Positions 42,929-51,559 of a stretch of DNA of 64,000 bases are shown here, in pieces. The stretch comes from Streptacidiphilus sp. ASG 303 (GTDB lineage Bacteria > Actinomycetota > Actinomycetes > Streptomycetales > Streptomycetaceae), in NCBI RefSeq assembly GCF_020991365.1, contig NZ_JAJLRA010000001.1:176142-240141 (forward strand), read 5' to 3'. Position 1 is the first letter of the stretch. Each line of letters opens with the position of its first letter. The translations under genes and the position numbers were made by a program. Under the pieces are notes generated by a model, which was given only the letters and a program-made list of their open reading frames with translations, did not search any database and was not told the origin of the DNA.

Positions 42929-43948
42929 ATGAAGGCCCTGCTGGCCGTGGACCTCGGCAAGACCGGCTGCCGCGCCGCGCTGTGGACCGGCCCCGCCGAC
43001 GCGCCCGCCGCGGTCCACGAGGCCGCGGGCGCCCCGGGGCTCGCCCAGGCGGGCGGGGTGGCCGCCGCCGAGGCCGCGGTGCTCGCGGCCGCCGCCCCGC
43101 TGCTCGCCGCAGCCGACGGCGGGGACGGGGGCGGGAGCGACGGGAGGTCCGGGAGCGGCGGCGGACCGCTCGCCGCGGTGTGCGTGGGCGCCGCGGGCGC
43201 GGCCGCCGCACCCGACGCGGCCCGGGAGCTGGCGGAGCGCCTGCTGGCGGCGCTCCCCGTCGCGGAGGCCGCGGTCGCAAGCGACGCGGTCACCGCCCAC
43301 GCCGGGGCCCTCGGCGGCGGCCCCGGGGTGGTGCTCGCCGCCGGGACGGGGGTGGTCGCCGTGGCGGTCGGCGCCGACGGGACGCTCGCCCTGGTGGACG
43401 GCTGGGGCCCCTGGCTGGGCGACGAGGGCGGCGGGGCGTGGATCGGGCTCGCCGCCCTGCGCGCGGCCCTGCGGGCGCACGACGGACGGGGGCCGGACAC
43501 CGCCCTGCGCGAGGCCGCGGCAGACCGGTTCGGACCGCTCCCGGGCCTGCCCGCGGTCCTCGGCCGGGAGGCCAACCCGGCGCGCACCGCCGCGTCGTTC
43601 GCACCGGCGGTCGCCCGCGCGGCCGCCGACGGGGACCCGGTCGCCGACGGCATCCTGCGGGAGGCGGCCGAGGCCCTGGCCGGGGCGGTGGCGGCCGCCG
43701 CACGGCGGTCCGGCGGGGCGGGCCCCGTGCCCGTCGCGCTCACCGGCGGCCTCCTGCGCCTCGGGGCACCGCTGACGGAGCCGCTCGGCGCACTGCTCGA
43801 CCGCTGCGACCCGCCGCTGCGCCTGCGGGAGGCGCTCGGCGACCCGCTGGCCGGGGCCCGGGTGCTCGCGGCGGCCCGGGACACCCCCCACGAGGCGTCC
43901 GTCGTCCGGCTGCGGCGCCCCGCCGGGCCCGCACGGCCGGACGCCTGA
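42929..43948 (+). CDS. BadF-type amino-sugar kinase (GlcNAc and possibly MurNAc)
   Basis: A 339-residue ASKHA-fold kinase of the BadF/BadG/BcrA/BcrD family. The phosphate-1 loop VDLGKTGCRAALW, GVVLAAGTGVVAVAVG and GPWLGDEGGGAWIG are clear, with LTGGLL near the end. Family members phosphorylate N-acetylglucosamine, and the clostridial MurK acts on both GlcNAc and MurNAc. Because MurQ in this window needs MurNAc-6-phosphate, a MurK-like role is attractive (inference). The ATG follows GGGAGGAG. AnmK lies 177 bases downstream on the same strand. Its stop codon starts a 20-base repeat. Confidence 0.85.
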   Translation: MKALLAVDLGKTGCRAALWTGPADAPAAVHEAAGAPGLAQAGGVAAAEAAVLAAAAPLLAAADGGDGGGSDGRSGSGGGPLAAVCVGAAGAAAAPDAARELAERLLAALPVAEAAVASDAVTAHAGALGGGPGVVLAAGTGVVAVAVGADGTLALVDGWGPWLGDEGGGAWIGLAALRAALRAHDGRGPDTALREAAADRFGPLPGLPAVLGREANPARTAASFAPAVARAAADGDPVADGILREAAEALAGAVAAAARRSGGAGPVPVALTGGLLRLGAPLTEPLGALLDRCDPPLRLREALGDPLAGARVLAAARDTPHEASVVRLRRPAGPARPDA

Positions 43949-43998
43949 CCCGTACCGACGGACGCCCGTCCGCACCGTCGGACGCCGGGCCCGTGCCG
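43938..43998. repeat. 20-bp degenerate triplication over the kinase stop codon
   Basis: Units beginning CGGACGCC at 43938, 43959 and 43979 share 12 or more positions; the first includes the TGA at 43946-43948. Confidence 0.6.
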
Positions 43999-44125
43999 CG
44001 GTGCCCTGCTCCCGCCCCTGCGCCGCAACCGTCCGGACCCCTGCCGTCGGGCCCGCCGCCCCTCCCCCGGCCGTCCGGCCCGCTCCCCCCTCCCCCGTCC
44101 GCACCCCCAGGCCAGGAGGCCCCCC

Positions 44126-45307
44126 GTGCGCGTGATCGGCCTGATGTCGGGCACCTCCCACGATGCGATCGAGGCGGCCGCCGCCGACCTCCGCCTGGAG
44201 GGCGACGCGCTGGTGATGCGCCCGGTCGGCGCGCTCGGCACCCCGTACCCGCCGGACCTCCGGGCGCGGATCGCCGCCGCGCTCCCCCCGGCCGCCACCA
44301 GCGTCGAGGACGTGTGCCGCCTGGACACCGGCATCGGCCGGGCCTTCGCGGACGCGGCGGTCCGCGCGCTGGAGGAGCTGTGCGGCGGCGCCGCCGACCT
44401 GGTGGTCTCGCACGGCCAGACCGTCCACCACTGGGTCGAGAACGGCCGGGTCCACGGCACCCTGCAGCTCGGCCGGCCCGCGTGGATCGCCGAGGCCACC
44501 GGGCTGCCCGTGGTGTCCGACCTGCGCAGCGCCGACGTGGCCGCGGGCGGCCAGGGCGCGCCGCTGGTCGGCGCGGTCGACGCGCTGCTGCTGCGGGGGC
44601 GTCCGGGCACGCCCGCCGCGCTCAACCTGGGCGGCATCGCCAACGTCACCGTGGTGCCGCAGGGCGCGGACCCCGTCGCCTTCGACACCGGACCCGCGAA
44701 CGCCCTGGTGGACGCGGCCGTGCGGCACTTCAGCGGCGGTGCGGCGGAGTACGACGAGGACGGCCGGGGGGCCGCCGCCGGGCGGGTGCACCCGGGTCTG
44801 CTGCACCGGCTGCTCCAGGATCCGTACTACCGCAGGCCCGCGCCCAAGAGCACCGGCAAGGAGCACTTCCACCTGCCGTACCTGCTGGACGCGCTGGCCG
44901 CCGAACCGGTCGGCCGCCCGGAGGACGTGCTGGCGACGCTCACCCGCCTCACCGCCGTGACGGCGGCGGAGGCCTGCCGCGCCCGCGGCGTCACCGAGCT
45001 GGTGGTCTCCGGCGGCGGCGTCCGAAACCCCGTGATGCTGCGGATGCTCGGCGAGGAGCTGCCGGGCGTGCCGTTGCGGCCGAGCGACGGGCTGGGGGTG
45101 CCGGCGGCGGCGAAGGAGGCGCTGGCCTTCGCGGTGCTGGGGTTCCTGACGGTGCACGGGCTGCCCGGCGCGCTGCCGTCGTGCACGGGGGCGCGGCGCG
45201 CCGCGGTCCTCGGCAGCATCACCCCGGGGCGCGGGCCCCTGCGCCTGCCGGAGCCTGCCGCCGCGCCGCCGCGGCTGCTGCGGGTCGAGGCGGCCCCGTC
45301 GGACTGA
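44126..45307 (+). CDS. anmK: Anhydro-N-acetylmuramic acid kinase
   Basis: A 393-residue enzyme that opens 1,6-anhydro-MurNAc and phosphorylates it to MurNAc-6-phosphate, the substrate of MurQ. The N-terminal MSGTSHDAIEAA matches the family MSGTSxDGxD motif with Ala for Gly. The catalytic Asp lies in RSADVAAGGQGAPLVGAVD, and nucleotide-binding LNLGGIANVTVVP and VVSGGGVRNP are present. Length is near the family norm (about 370-390). The GTG at 44126 follows CAGGAGG. It makes the kinase pair of the recycling pathway together with the preceding gene. Confidence 0.95.
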   Translation: MRVIGLMSGTSHDAIEAAAADLRLEGDALVMRPVGALGTPYPPDLRARIAAALPPAATSVEDVCRLDTGIGRAFADAAVRALEELCGGAADLVVSHGQTVHHWVENGRVHGTLQLGRPAWIAEATGLPVVSDLRSADVAAGGQGAPLVGAVDALLLRGRPGTPAALNLGGIANVTVVPQGADPVAFDTGPANALVDAAVRHFSGGAAEYDEDGRGAAAGRVHPGLLHRLLQDPYYRRPAPKSTGKEHFHLPYLLDALAAEPVGRPEDVLATLTRLTAVTAAEACRARGVTELVVSGGGVRNPVMLRMLGEELPGVPLRPSDGLGVPAAAKEALAFAVLGFLTVHGLPGALPSCTGARRAAVLGSITPGRGPLRLPEPAAAPPRLLRVEAAPSD

Positions 45308-45627
45308 CGGTACGCCACCGGACGCCCGACAAGGCCCGGCGGCCCGGCCCGGACCGGGTAGTGCTCGTCCGCGCGGCCGGCGGCACCGGGGCGGTGGCGG
45401 CGGTCGGGCGCGGCGGCGGCCTCCCCGAGGACGTCCGGGGGCAGCGGGGCCGACGCCGTGCGGCGCCACCGGACCGGGACCTGAAGGACTCCTGACGCGG
45501 CTGGGCGGGGCGCCGGTCCGGAGGGACGGGTCGTCCGGGATCACGTGGTGGGGAAAGGGCTGGGCAGGCCGATGACCGGGCTGGTAGCTTTCACGCGACC
45601 GAGACGCCGGCCGAGGAGGTGGGACCC

Positions 45628-45681
45628 GTGAACGCTGTATCGATGTGGGTGCTCCCTCTCCCGTCGCGGTCGGGCGGCTGA
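45628..45681 (+). CDS. Possible 17-residue leader peptide
   Basis: GTG at 45628 has a strong GAGGAGG site at ideal spacing and reads a short peptide (NAVSMWVLPLPSRSGG after the start) to TGA at 45679. A possible promoter (TAGCTT at 45587-45592) lies just upstream, and the hydrolase gene begins 57 bases later. It may be a regulatory upstream ORF. The remainder of the 45308-45737 gap, after anmK, contains no other gene-like feature. Confidence 0.35.
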   Translation: MNAVSMWVLPLPSRSGG

Positions 45682-45737
45682 CGCAGGTGCCGCCGGGAGC
45701 GCCTCGACACCAAGGCACTCCCGAAAGGCACCATCCC

Positions 45738-46505
45738 ATGCACTCTCTGCAGGTCACGTCCGAGTCGTCGTCGAACGGCATGGTCGAGCGCGACTTCACC
45801 GTGGGCGGCGTCCCCGGTGTCCTCTGGTCGCCGGCCTCCGACCCGGCCGGCCGCGCGCCCCTGGTCCTGATGGCCCACGGCGGCGGCACCCACAGGAAGC
45901 ACCCGTCGATGTCCGGCCGCGCGCGGCTCCTGGTGGCCGGTTGCGGCTTCCACGTCGCCGTCCTCGACGCGCCCGGCCACGGCGACCGGCCGCGCACCGC
46001 GCACGACGAGGCGGAGGTCGCCGCCCTGTTCGCGGCACGGGCGGCCGGCGAGCCGGAGGGCCCGATCGTCGTGCGCTACAACGACCACCTGGCGGAACTG
46101 GCGGTGCCCGAGTACCGGGCGATGCTGGACGCCCTCCAGGAGCTCCCGGAGATCGGCCCCGACGGGCCGGTCGGCTTCTGGGGCATCAACATGGGCACCG
46201 CGATCGGCATCCCGTTCGTGGCGGTCGAGCCCCGGATCACCGCTGCGGTCTTCGGCCAGCACTGGCCCGACGCCCTCGCCGAGAAGGCGAAGCAGATCAC
46301 CGTCCCGGTCGAGTTCGACCTGCAGTGGGACGACGAGCACATCCCGCGCGAGGCGGGCCTCGCGCTGTTCGACGCCTTCGCCTCGAAGGAGAAGTCCCTG
46401 CACGTGAACTCGGGCAGGCACAAGGAGCTGCCCCGGTTCGAGGCCGACAGCGCCGCCCGGTTCCTCGCCCGGCACCTCGGCCGGACGGTCACCGCGCAGG
46501 CCTGA
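45738..46505 (+). CDS. Alpha/beta hydrolase with an unusual nucleophile elbow
   Basis: A 255-residue alpha/beta-hydrolase. Visible are PLVLMAHGGGTHRKHP (oxyanion region), LDAPGHGDR, the elbow GFWGINMGTAIG, an acidic residue in LQWDDEHIP and His in NSGRHKELP. The elbow, normally GxSxG, is G149-I-N151-M-G153, so the nucleophilic Ser is Asn. Unless another residue serves, the protein may lack hydrolase activity or act otherwise. The ATG at 45738 follows GAAAGG. It stands alone, with a terminator after it and a possible leader peptide before. Confidence 0.8.
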   Translation: MHSLQVTSESSSNGMVERDFTVGGVPGVLWSPASDPAGRAPLVLMAHGGGTHRKHPSMSGRARLLVAGCGFHVAVLDAPGHGDRPRTAHDEAEVAALFAARAAGEPEGPIVVRYNDHLAELAVPEYRAMLDALQELPEIGPDGPVGFWGINMGTAIGIPFVAVEPRITAAVFGQHWPDALAEKAKQITVPVEFDLQWDDEHIPREAGLALFDAFASKEKSLHVNSGRHKELPRFEADSAARFLARHLGRTVTAQA

Positions 46506-46515
46506 CGCGGGCAAT

Positions 46516-46547
46516 CGCGGCGCCCGGCCGACGGGCCGGACGCCGCG
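46516..46547. terminator. Terminator after the alpha/beta hydrolase
   Basis: 14-base arms with one mismatch around a 4-base loop, 11 bases past the stop. The rest of the 46506-46809 gap holds only the promoter at 46741-46769. Confidence 0.75.
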
Positions 46548-46740
46548 ACCGCGGCCCCGGGTCGGGACCGCGCATCCGGCCGGACGGGCTGCCCGCTGCG
46601 GTGGGGTCCGTCCGGCGGCAGGTGCCGGGCGGCGGCAGGTGCCGGTCCGGCGCGTGGTGCCGGAGGCGCCGTCCGGTCCTGGGGGCGGGGTGGGCAGGCG
46701 CCGGCCCGGTGGCGCGAGGCGCCGACCGCGGAATTTCCTG

Positions 46741-46769
46741 TTGAACCGTCAGATAGGACATGACAGGAT
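46741..46769 (+). promoter_or_regulatory. Predicted promoter of the small secreted protein
   Basis: TTGAAC (-35, 46741-46746), 17 bases, CAGGAT (-10, 46764-46769), 41 bases upstream of the ATG, in a local AT-richer stretch. Confidence 0.65.
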
Positions 46770-46809
46770 CACGCCCGACCTTGATCACCTAGGTGCGGAA
46801 AGGACCCGG

Positions 46810-47262
46810 ATGACCAGGACGAGGAACCGGATGGCCACCCTGCTGGCGGCGACCGCCGTGGCGGTCGGCGCCTCCTTCGGCTCCGGCGCGGGCAGCGCCT
46901 CGGCGGCGCCCCGGCTCACCACGACCACGAGCACATACCAGAACGGCGACTCGGTGGTCATCTACCTCTACGCCGACGGCGACTACGCCGGATACGTGAA
47001 CTGGAACGCCGACCCGACGGGCGACGCCCCCGGGGACGCGCTGCGGGCGCACGACGGCGGGGCCGACGGCTGGGGCGTCAAGGGCACCGTCATGGACGCC
47101 TGGACCTACCGGGTGGCCTCGACGCAGGGGCACTCCTCCCCCTACACGACCCCGTGGCAGACCGGCGACCTCACCGAGGGGACCCGGCTGCTGCTCGACG
47201 CCTGCCTGGTGAAGGGCACCGAGAAGGTCTGCACCGGCTACGACACCTACGTCTACGCGTAG
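46810..47262 (+). CDS. Small secreted protein of unknown function
   Basis: A 150-residue protein with a clear signal peptide (MATLLAATAVAVGASF core, cut after SASAA, about residue 33). The mature part is about 117 residues, rich in Tyr, Asp and Gly, with likely beta strands (DSVVIYLYADGDYAGYVNWNADP; VMDAWTYRVAS) and two Cys in ACLVKGTEKVC, which may form a disulphide. No domain recognised; it resembles small beta-sandwich exoproteins. The ATG follows AAAGGA, and a good promoter lies upstream. Confidence 0.7.
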   Translation: MTRTRNRMATLLAATAVAVGASFGSGAGSASAAPRLTTTTSTYQNGDSVVIYLYADGDYAGYVNWNADPTGDAPGDALRAHDGGADGWGVKGTVMDAWTYRVASTQGHSSPYTTPWQTGDLTEGTRLLLDACLVKGTEKVCTGYDTYVYA

Positions 47263-47284
47263 TCACGTCCGGTCCCCGGACGGG

Positions 47285-47320
47285 GGCGGGCGGCGGGGGC
47301 AGTGACCCCCGGCGCCCGCC
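47285..47320. terminator. Terminator after the small secreted protein
   Basis: Outer 7-base and inner 5-base paired arms (GGCGGGC...GCCCGCC; GGGGG...CCCCC) with a few mismatches between, 22 bases past the stop. Confidence 0.55.
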
Positions 47321-47448
47321 GACCGGCACCGGTGCCGCTGGCGGACCGTCCTCCCGCTCCCGGACCGCTCCGGCAGGTCCCGCCACGGGACGCCGGTCCA
47401 CTGCCGGAACGTGATCCCGTCGACCACCCTGCGGTGCTCTCGCTCCAC
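47317..47448 (-). pseudogene. Fragment of an IS5-family transposase
   Basis: About 44 codons on the minus strand resemble the N-terminal DUF4096 region of IS5-type transposases (HRRVVDGITFRQWTGVPWRDLPER, then RTVRQRHRCRSAG). No start, catalytic part or inverted repeats remain. Upstream bases up to 47612 may hold more, shifted out of frame. It is the only mobile-element trace in the window; the rest of 47263-47658 is featureless. Confidence 0.55.
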
Positions 47449-47658
47449 CGCCCGCCCCGCCGGCCGCCCTCGGGCAGGTGCGGCTCCGGCCGGGCCCGCT
47501 CGCCCCTCTCCGGATCACCCCGCCCTGCGGCAGGCACGACGAGCGGGCCGGGCATGGCATGGCAGGGGTGACCAGGTCCGGCGGGCCCGGGCGCGCCGCA
47601 GCCGCCGCCCACGGGTGGGCGGCGGCCGGCGGCAGGGTGCAGGGTGTGCGGGGGTTGG

Positions 47659-49281
47659 TCAGCAGGCCGGGCGCAGGGCGCAGCGGTCCGGGTCGGCGCC
47701 CGGACCGCGGGTCTTCGCGGGGTGCGGGGCGGGCAGGGTCCGCGGCGGCGCGGCGGCGGACCGCGCCGCGGCGGCCGGGCCGCCGGCGAGGCGGACGGCG
47801 ATGGCGTCCTGGAGCGGGCGCGGGCTGGAGCCGAGGTAGCCGTCGAAGTCGGCGACGAGGATCAGCCTGCGGCCGTCGGGGCCGGTGACGTACCCGGCCA
47901 GGGCGGTGACCCCGGTCATGGAGCCCGTCTTGGCGTGGAGGTTCCCGGCGGCTGCGGTCCCCCGCATGCGGTTGGTGAGGGTGCCGCCCTCGGGCTCGGG
48001 CACGCCGGCGACCGGCAGCGCGTCGTACCAGGTGGCGAACCAGGGCTCGGAGCGCACCGCGCGCAGGAGCACTGCGGTCTGGCGGGCCGTCACCTGGTCG
48101 TAGCGGGTGAGTCCGGAGCCGTCGGCCTGGCGGATCTGGGAGGTGTCCACGCCCTTGCCGCGCACGTAGTCGGAGACGGCCTTCAGTCCGGCCGACCAGC
48201 TGCCCTCACCGGAGACCTGGAGGCCGGTCTCCTTGACCAGGTGCTCGGCGATGCCGTTGTTGCTCTCCTTGAGGAAGGGCTTCAGCAGTTCGCCGAGGGG
48301 GGCGGAGTCGTGGTGGGCGAGGACGCGGGCGCCGGCGGGGGCCGCCTGCTCGGCGGTGCCGTGCAGGACGCGGACGCCGTGGCGGGCGAGGGCGGCGCGG
48401 AAGACGGCGGCGGTGTAGCCGGTCGGGTCGTCGACGGTGACGAGGTTGGTGTCGGGGCCGTTGTCGGCGGCGAGGGAGCCGGAGAGGACCACCTCGTTGC
48501 CGCCCTCGCGGCGCAGGACGGAGGCGGAGTAGCCGCTGCCGGGCGCGCCGGTGGTGACCTGGCCCGTGAGGTGGATCGGCGCCTCGGCGGGGGTGACGGT
48601 GACGGTGGCGGGGTCGCCGGCCCGTGCGGCGGGGGTGAGGGTGACGACGGCGGTGTCCATGGCGTCGTCGTCGGTGGGCGAGAGGGTGAGGGCGGATATC
48701 TGGGGGGCGTAGTCGTAGGAGAGGTCGTCCCAGGACCAGCCGGAGCCGAGGCGTTCGGCGTCGTACCGGGTGTCGTCGGCGGTGAGGCGGCCGGTGACGG
48801 TCCGCACGCCGGAGGCGGCGACCCGGGCGGCGAGGGCGTCGAGGTCGGCGGGCTGCAGGCTGAAGTCGCCGCCGCCGCGCAGCACCAGGTCGCCGTCGAG
48901 GACCGCGCCGTGGCGGGCGCCGGCGGCGAGCACGTCGGTGCCGAAGCGGCGGTCGGTGCCGAGGTGGTGGAGGGCGGCGGCGGAGGTGAAGGTCTTGAGG
49001 GTGGAGGCGGGGAGCAGGTGCTCGTCGGCCTGGTGCTCGTAGAGGACCTGGCCGGTGTCGGCGTCCTCGACGACCACGCCGGCACGGGCGCCGGCGGCGC
49101 GCGGGTCGGCGAGGATGCGGTCGAGGTCGGCGCGGAGCGTCGGGTCGCCGTCCTGGGCGGCGGTCTGGGCGGCGGCCCTCGGCGCCGCGGCGGGCGCGCC
49201 CGCGTGGGCGGTGCCGAGGGCGCCGAGGGTGAGCGCCGCCGTCACGGCGGGGACGAGCAGGCGGTACCTGGTCCGGGGCAA
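47659..49281 (-). CDS. dacB: D-alanyl-D-alanine carboxypeptidase/endopeptidase (PBP4, class C)
   Basis: A 540-residue exported penicillin-binding protein of the S13 family. The signal peptide ends near TAHAG (about residue 27). The three catalytic motifs are present: Ser93 and Lys96 in PASTLKTF, the SxN motif in KESNNGIAEH, and HAKTGSM. A long insert between motif 1 and motif 2, as in PBP4/Actinomadura R39, is seen. It trims D-Ala and cuts cross-links outside the membrane. I start at TTG 49281 (LPRTRYRLL) with AGGAG before it; upstream residues are low-complexity. The C-terminus has a short Ala/Pro tail. Its place beside the recycling genes may be functional. Confidence 0.9.
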   Translation of the reverse strand: MPRTRYRLLVPAVTAALTLGALGTAHAGAPAAAPRAAAQTAAQDGDPTLRADLDRILADPRAAGARAGVVVEDADTGQVLYEHQADEHLLPASTLKTFTSAAALHHLGTDRRFGTDVLAAGARHGAVLDGDLVLRGGGDFSLQPADLDALAARVAASGVRTVTGRLTADDTRYDAERLGSGWSWDDLSYDYAPQISALTLSPTDDDAMDTAVVTLTPAARAGDPATVTVTPAEAPIHLTGQVTTGAPGSGYSASVLRREGGNEVVLSGSLAADNGPDTNLVTVDDPTGYTAAVFRAALARHGVRVLHGTAEQAAPAGARVLAHHDSAPLGELLKPFLKESNNGIAEHLVKETGLQVSGEGSWSAGLKAVSDYVRGKGVDTSQIRQADGSGLTRYDQVTARQTAVLLRAVRSEPWFATWYDALPVAGVPEPEGGTLTNRMRGTAAAGNLHAKTGSMTGVTALAGYVTGPDGRRLILVADFDGYLGSSPRPLQDAIAVRLAGGPAAAARSAAAPPRTLPAPHPAKTRGPGADPDRCALRPAC

Positions 49282-49331
49282 GGCTTCTCCTGGGCGTGTG
49301 CGGCGGGGAGGGAGCGGGGCCGTGCTGCGGT

Positions 49332-49413
49332 GCGGGCGGTGCCGGTGGTGCATTGGTGCGGCGGTGCGGGGCGGTGCAGGCGGTGCCGGTGGTGCGGGCG
49401 GTGCCGGTGGTGC
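49332..49413. repeat. GC-rich direct repeats between dacB and the ABC operon
   Basis: GGCGGTGCCGGTGGTGC occurs three times (about 49336, 49379, 49397), the last two 18 bases apart, between the dacB start and the ABC ATPase stop. Confidence 0.65.
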
Positions 49414-49475
49414 GGGCGGTGCGGCGGGGTCCGCCGTCCCGGGGCGCGCGCTCGGGCTCCGGGACGGCGGACCGG

Positions 49476-50543
49476 TCAGACGGCGGCCTCGACGGCGACG
49501 ACGTGCCGGGCCTCGGGGTGCAGGCAGGCGTGGCGGTGGTCCCCGGCGTCGCCGGCACCGGCGGCACCGTCCGCGCCGCCCGGGTCGTCCGCGCCGCCCG
49601 CGCCGTCCCCGAGCCGGACGAGGGCGGGCCGCTCCGCGGTGCACGCGTCGGTGGCGAAGGGGCAGCGGGGCGCGAAGAGGCAGCCGGGGGTGTCGGTGCG
49701 CTCGTCGAGGGAGGCCAGCGGGACCAGCCGGTCCGGGCCGGGCTCCTCGATGCCCCGCAGCACGGGGATCGCGGAGAGCAGGCACTGCGTGTAGGGGTGG
49801 ACGGGCGCCTGGATGACCCGGTCGGTGGGGCCTCGCTCGATGACCTGGCCGCGGTAGATGACGTGCAGTTCGCCGCCCTCGCCGACGTACCGGGCGGTGG
49901 CGACGTCGTGGGTGATGAAGAGCAGCGAGATGCCGAGGCGTTCGCGCAGGTCGCGCAGGAGGGAGAGGATGCCGAGCCGCATGGAGACGTCGATCATCGA
50001 GACGGCCTCGTCGGCGATGAGCACCTCGGGGTCGACGGTGAGGGCGCGGGCGATGACGACGCGCTGGCGCTGGCCCCCGGAGAGCTGGTGCGGGTACTTG
50101 CCGAGGACCCCGTCAGGCTGGAGGCCGACCAGCTCCAGCAGCTCGGCGGCGCGGTCCTCCTGCTCGCGCCGGGAGGCGCCGGTCTCCTTGGCACGCATCC
50201 GCAGCGGGTCGCCGAGGATCTGGCCGACGGTCCGGGTGGGGTTGAGCGCGGAGTACGGGTCCTGGTGGACCATCTGGATGCGGCGGAAGTACGGGGCGCG
50301 GCGGCGCGGGGAGAGGCCGGACAGCTCGGTGCCGTCGACGACCAGCTCGCCGCCGTCGAAGGTCTCCAGGCCGGTGAGGATCTTGCCGAGGGTGGTCTTG
50401 CCGCAGCCGGACTCGCCGATGAAGGAGACCGCGCCGCCCTTGGGGAGGGTGAAGTCGACGCCTCGCAGGGCGTGGACGGTGCGCGGGCCGGTGAAGGCGC
50501 CGTGGGTGCGGTAGGTGCGGGTGATGTTCCTGGCCTCGATCAC
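49476..50543 (-). CDS. Opp-type ABC importer, ATPase subunit (OppF-like)
   Basis: A 355-residue ATPase: Walker A GESGCGKTT, Q-loop VHQDPYSALNP, signature LSGGQRQR, Walker B VLIADEAVSMID, switch His FITHD, and the Opp-specific C-terminal Cys cluster (TDTPGCLFAPRCPF...C...C). The D-loop reads EAVSMIDVSMRLGIL rather than the usual EPTSALDVSVQ; this form is, to my knowledge, seen in Opp-family importers for oligosaccharides. The GTG start overlaps the preceding ATPase gene by four bases. Last gene of the five-gene operon beginning at 55447. Confidence 0.92.
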   Translation of the reverse strand: MIEARNITRTYRTHGAFTGPRTVHALRGVDFTLPKGGAVSFIGESGCGKTTLGKILTGLETFDGGELVVDGTELSGLSPRRRAPYFRRIQMVHQDPYSALNPTRTVGQILGDPLRMRAKETGASRREQEDRAAELLELVGLQPDGVLGKYPHQLSGGQRQRVVIARALTVDPEVLIADEAVSMIDVSMRLGILSLLRDLRERLGISLLFITHDVATARYVGEGGELHVIYRGQVIERGPTDRVIQAPVHPYTQCLLSAIPVLRGIEEPGPDRLVPLASLDERTDTPGCLFAPRCPFATDACTAERPALVRLGDGAGGADDPGGADGAAGAGDAGDHRHACLHPEARHVVAVEAAV

Positions 50544-51559
50544 GGCCGGTCTCCTGTCGGGTCGGCGTGGCACGCCCGGTACCGGCCGGGGGTCCACTCC
50601 ACCAGGGCGGGGTCCTCCTCCTCGCACACGGCGGAGGCGAGCGGGCAGCGGTCGCGGAAGACGCAGCCCGTCGTGGCGAGGGTGGTGAGGTCCGGGGGCC
50701 TGCCGGGCAGCGCGCGGGCCCGGGTGGTGTCGCCGACGATGCGCGCGGTGGCGCCGATGAGGGCGCGGGTGTACGGGTGGGAGGGGCGCTGGAGGACCTC
50801 CAGGGCGGGGCCGTGCTCGACGATCCGCCCGCCGTACATGACGGCGAGCCGGTCGGCGACCTCGGAGACGACGCCCATGTCGTGGGTGACGATGAGCGTG
50901 GCGAGGTTGTTCTCGCGGTGGACGGCGCGGACGATGTCGAGGACCGCGGCCTGGGAGATCATGTCGAGCGCGGTGGTGGGCTCGTCGAGGATGAGCACCC
51001 GGGCGTTGAGGACGAGCGCGAGGACGATGCCGACGCGCTGGCGCATGCCGCCGGAGAGCTCGTGCTGGTAGGAGTCGAGGACGCGGTCGGCGTCCAGCCC
51101 CATGCGCTCGGCGAGCTCCCGGGCCCGGCGGACCAGGCCCTGGAGGTCCTCGACCTCGTGGGAGCGGCCGAGGTCGAGGAGCTGCTTGCCGACGGTCTTC
51201 AGCGGGTTGAGGGAGTTCTGCGAGGCCTGGAAGACGTAGCCGAGGGCGCCGCCGCGGACCCGGCGCAGGCGCTTGCCCTCCAGCTTGGTCACGTCGCCGA
51301 CGCCGGCGACCTCGACGCTGCCGGAGGCGATGCGGCCGGGCGCGGGCACGGCGTTGAGCAGGGAGAGGGCGAGGGTGGACTTGCCGGAGCCGGACTCCCC
51401 CACCAGGCCGGTGATCTCGCCGGCGCGCAGCTCGATGCCGGCGCGGGAGACGGCGGGAAGCTCGCCGCGGTCGGTGCGGTAGACCACGGTGAGGTCGCGG
51501 ACGCTGACCTCGGCGCTGCGGTCCTCGGTGGCCGCGGGGGTCTGCAGGGTCTCCGTCAT
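50540..51559 (-). CDS. Opp-type ABC importer, ATPase subunit (OppD-like)
   Basis: A 339-residue ATPase: Walker A GESGSGKST, signature LSGGMRQR, Walker B VLILDEPTTALD, switch His in VTHDMG, and the terminal Cys-rich oligopeptide-family extension (TTGCVFRDRCPLASAVC). It overlaps the permease gene before it and the ATPase gene after it by four bases each, so all are coupled. Confidence 0.93.
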   Translation of the reverse strand: MTETLQTPAATEDRSAEVSVRDLTVVYRTDRGELPAVSRAGIELRAGEITGLVGESGSGKSTLALSLLNAVPAPGRIASGSVEVAGVGDVTKLEGKRLRRVRGGALGYVFQASQNSLNPLKTVGKQLLDLGRSHEVEDLQGLVRRARELAERMGLDADRVLDSYQHELSGGMRQRVGIVLALVLNARVLILDEPTTALDMISQAAVLDIVRAVHRENNLATLIVTHDMGVVSEVADRLAVMYGGRIVEHGPALEVLQRPSHPYTRALIGATARIVGDTTRARALPGRPPDLTTLATTGCVFRDRCPLASAVCEEEDPALVEWTPGRYRACHADPTGDRP

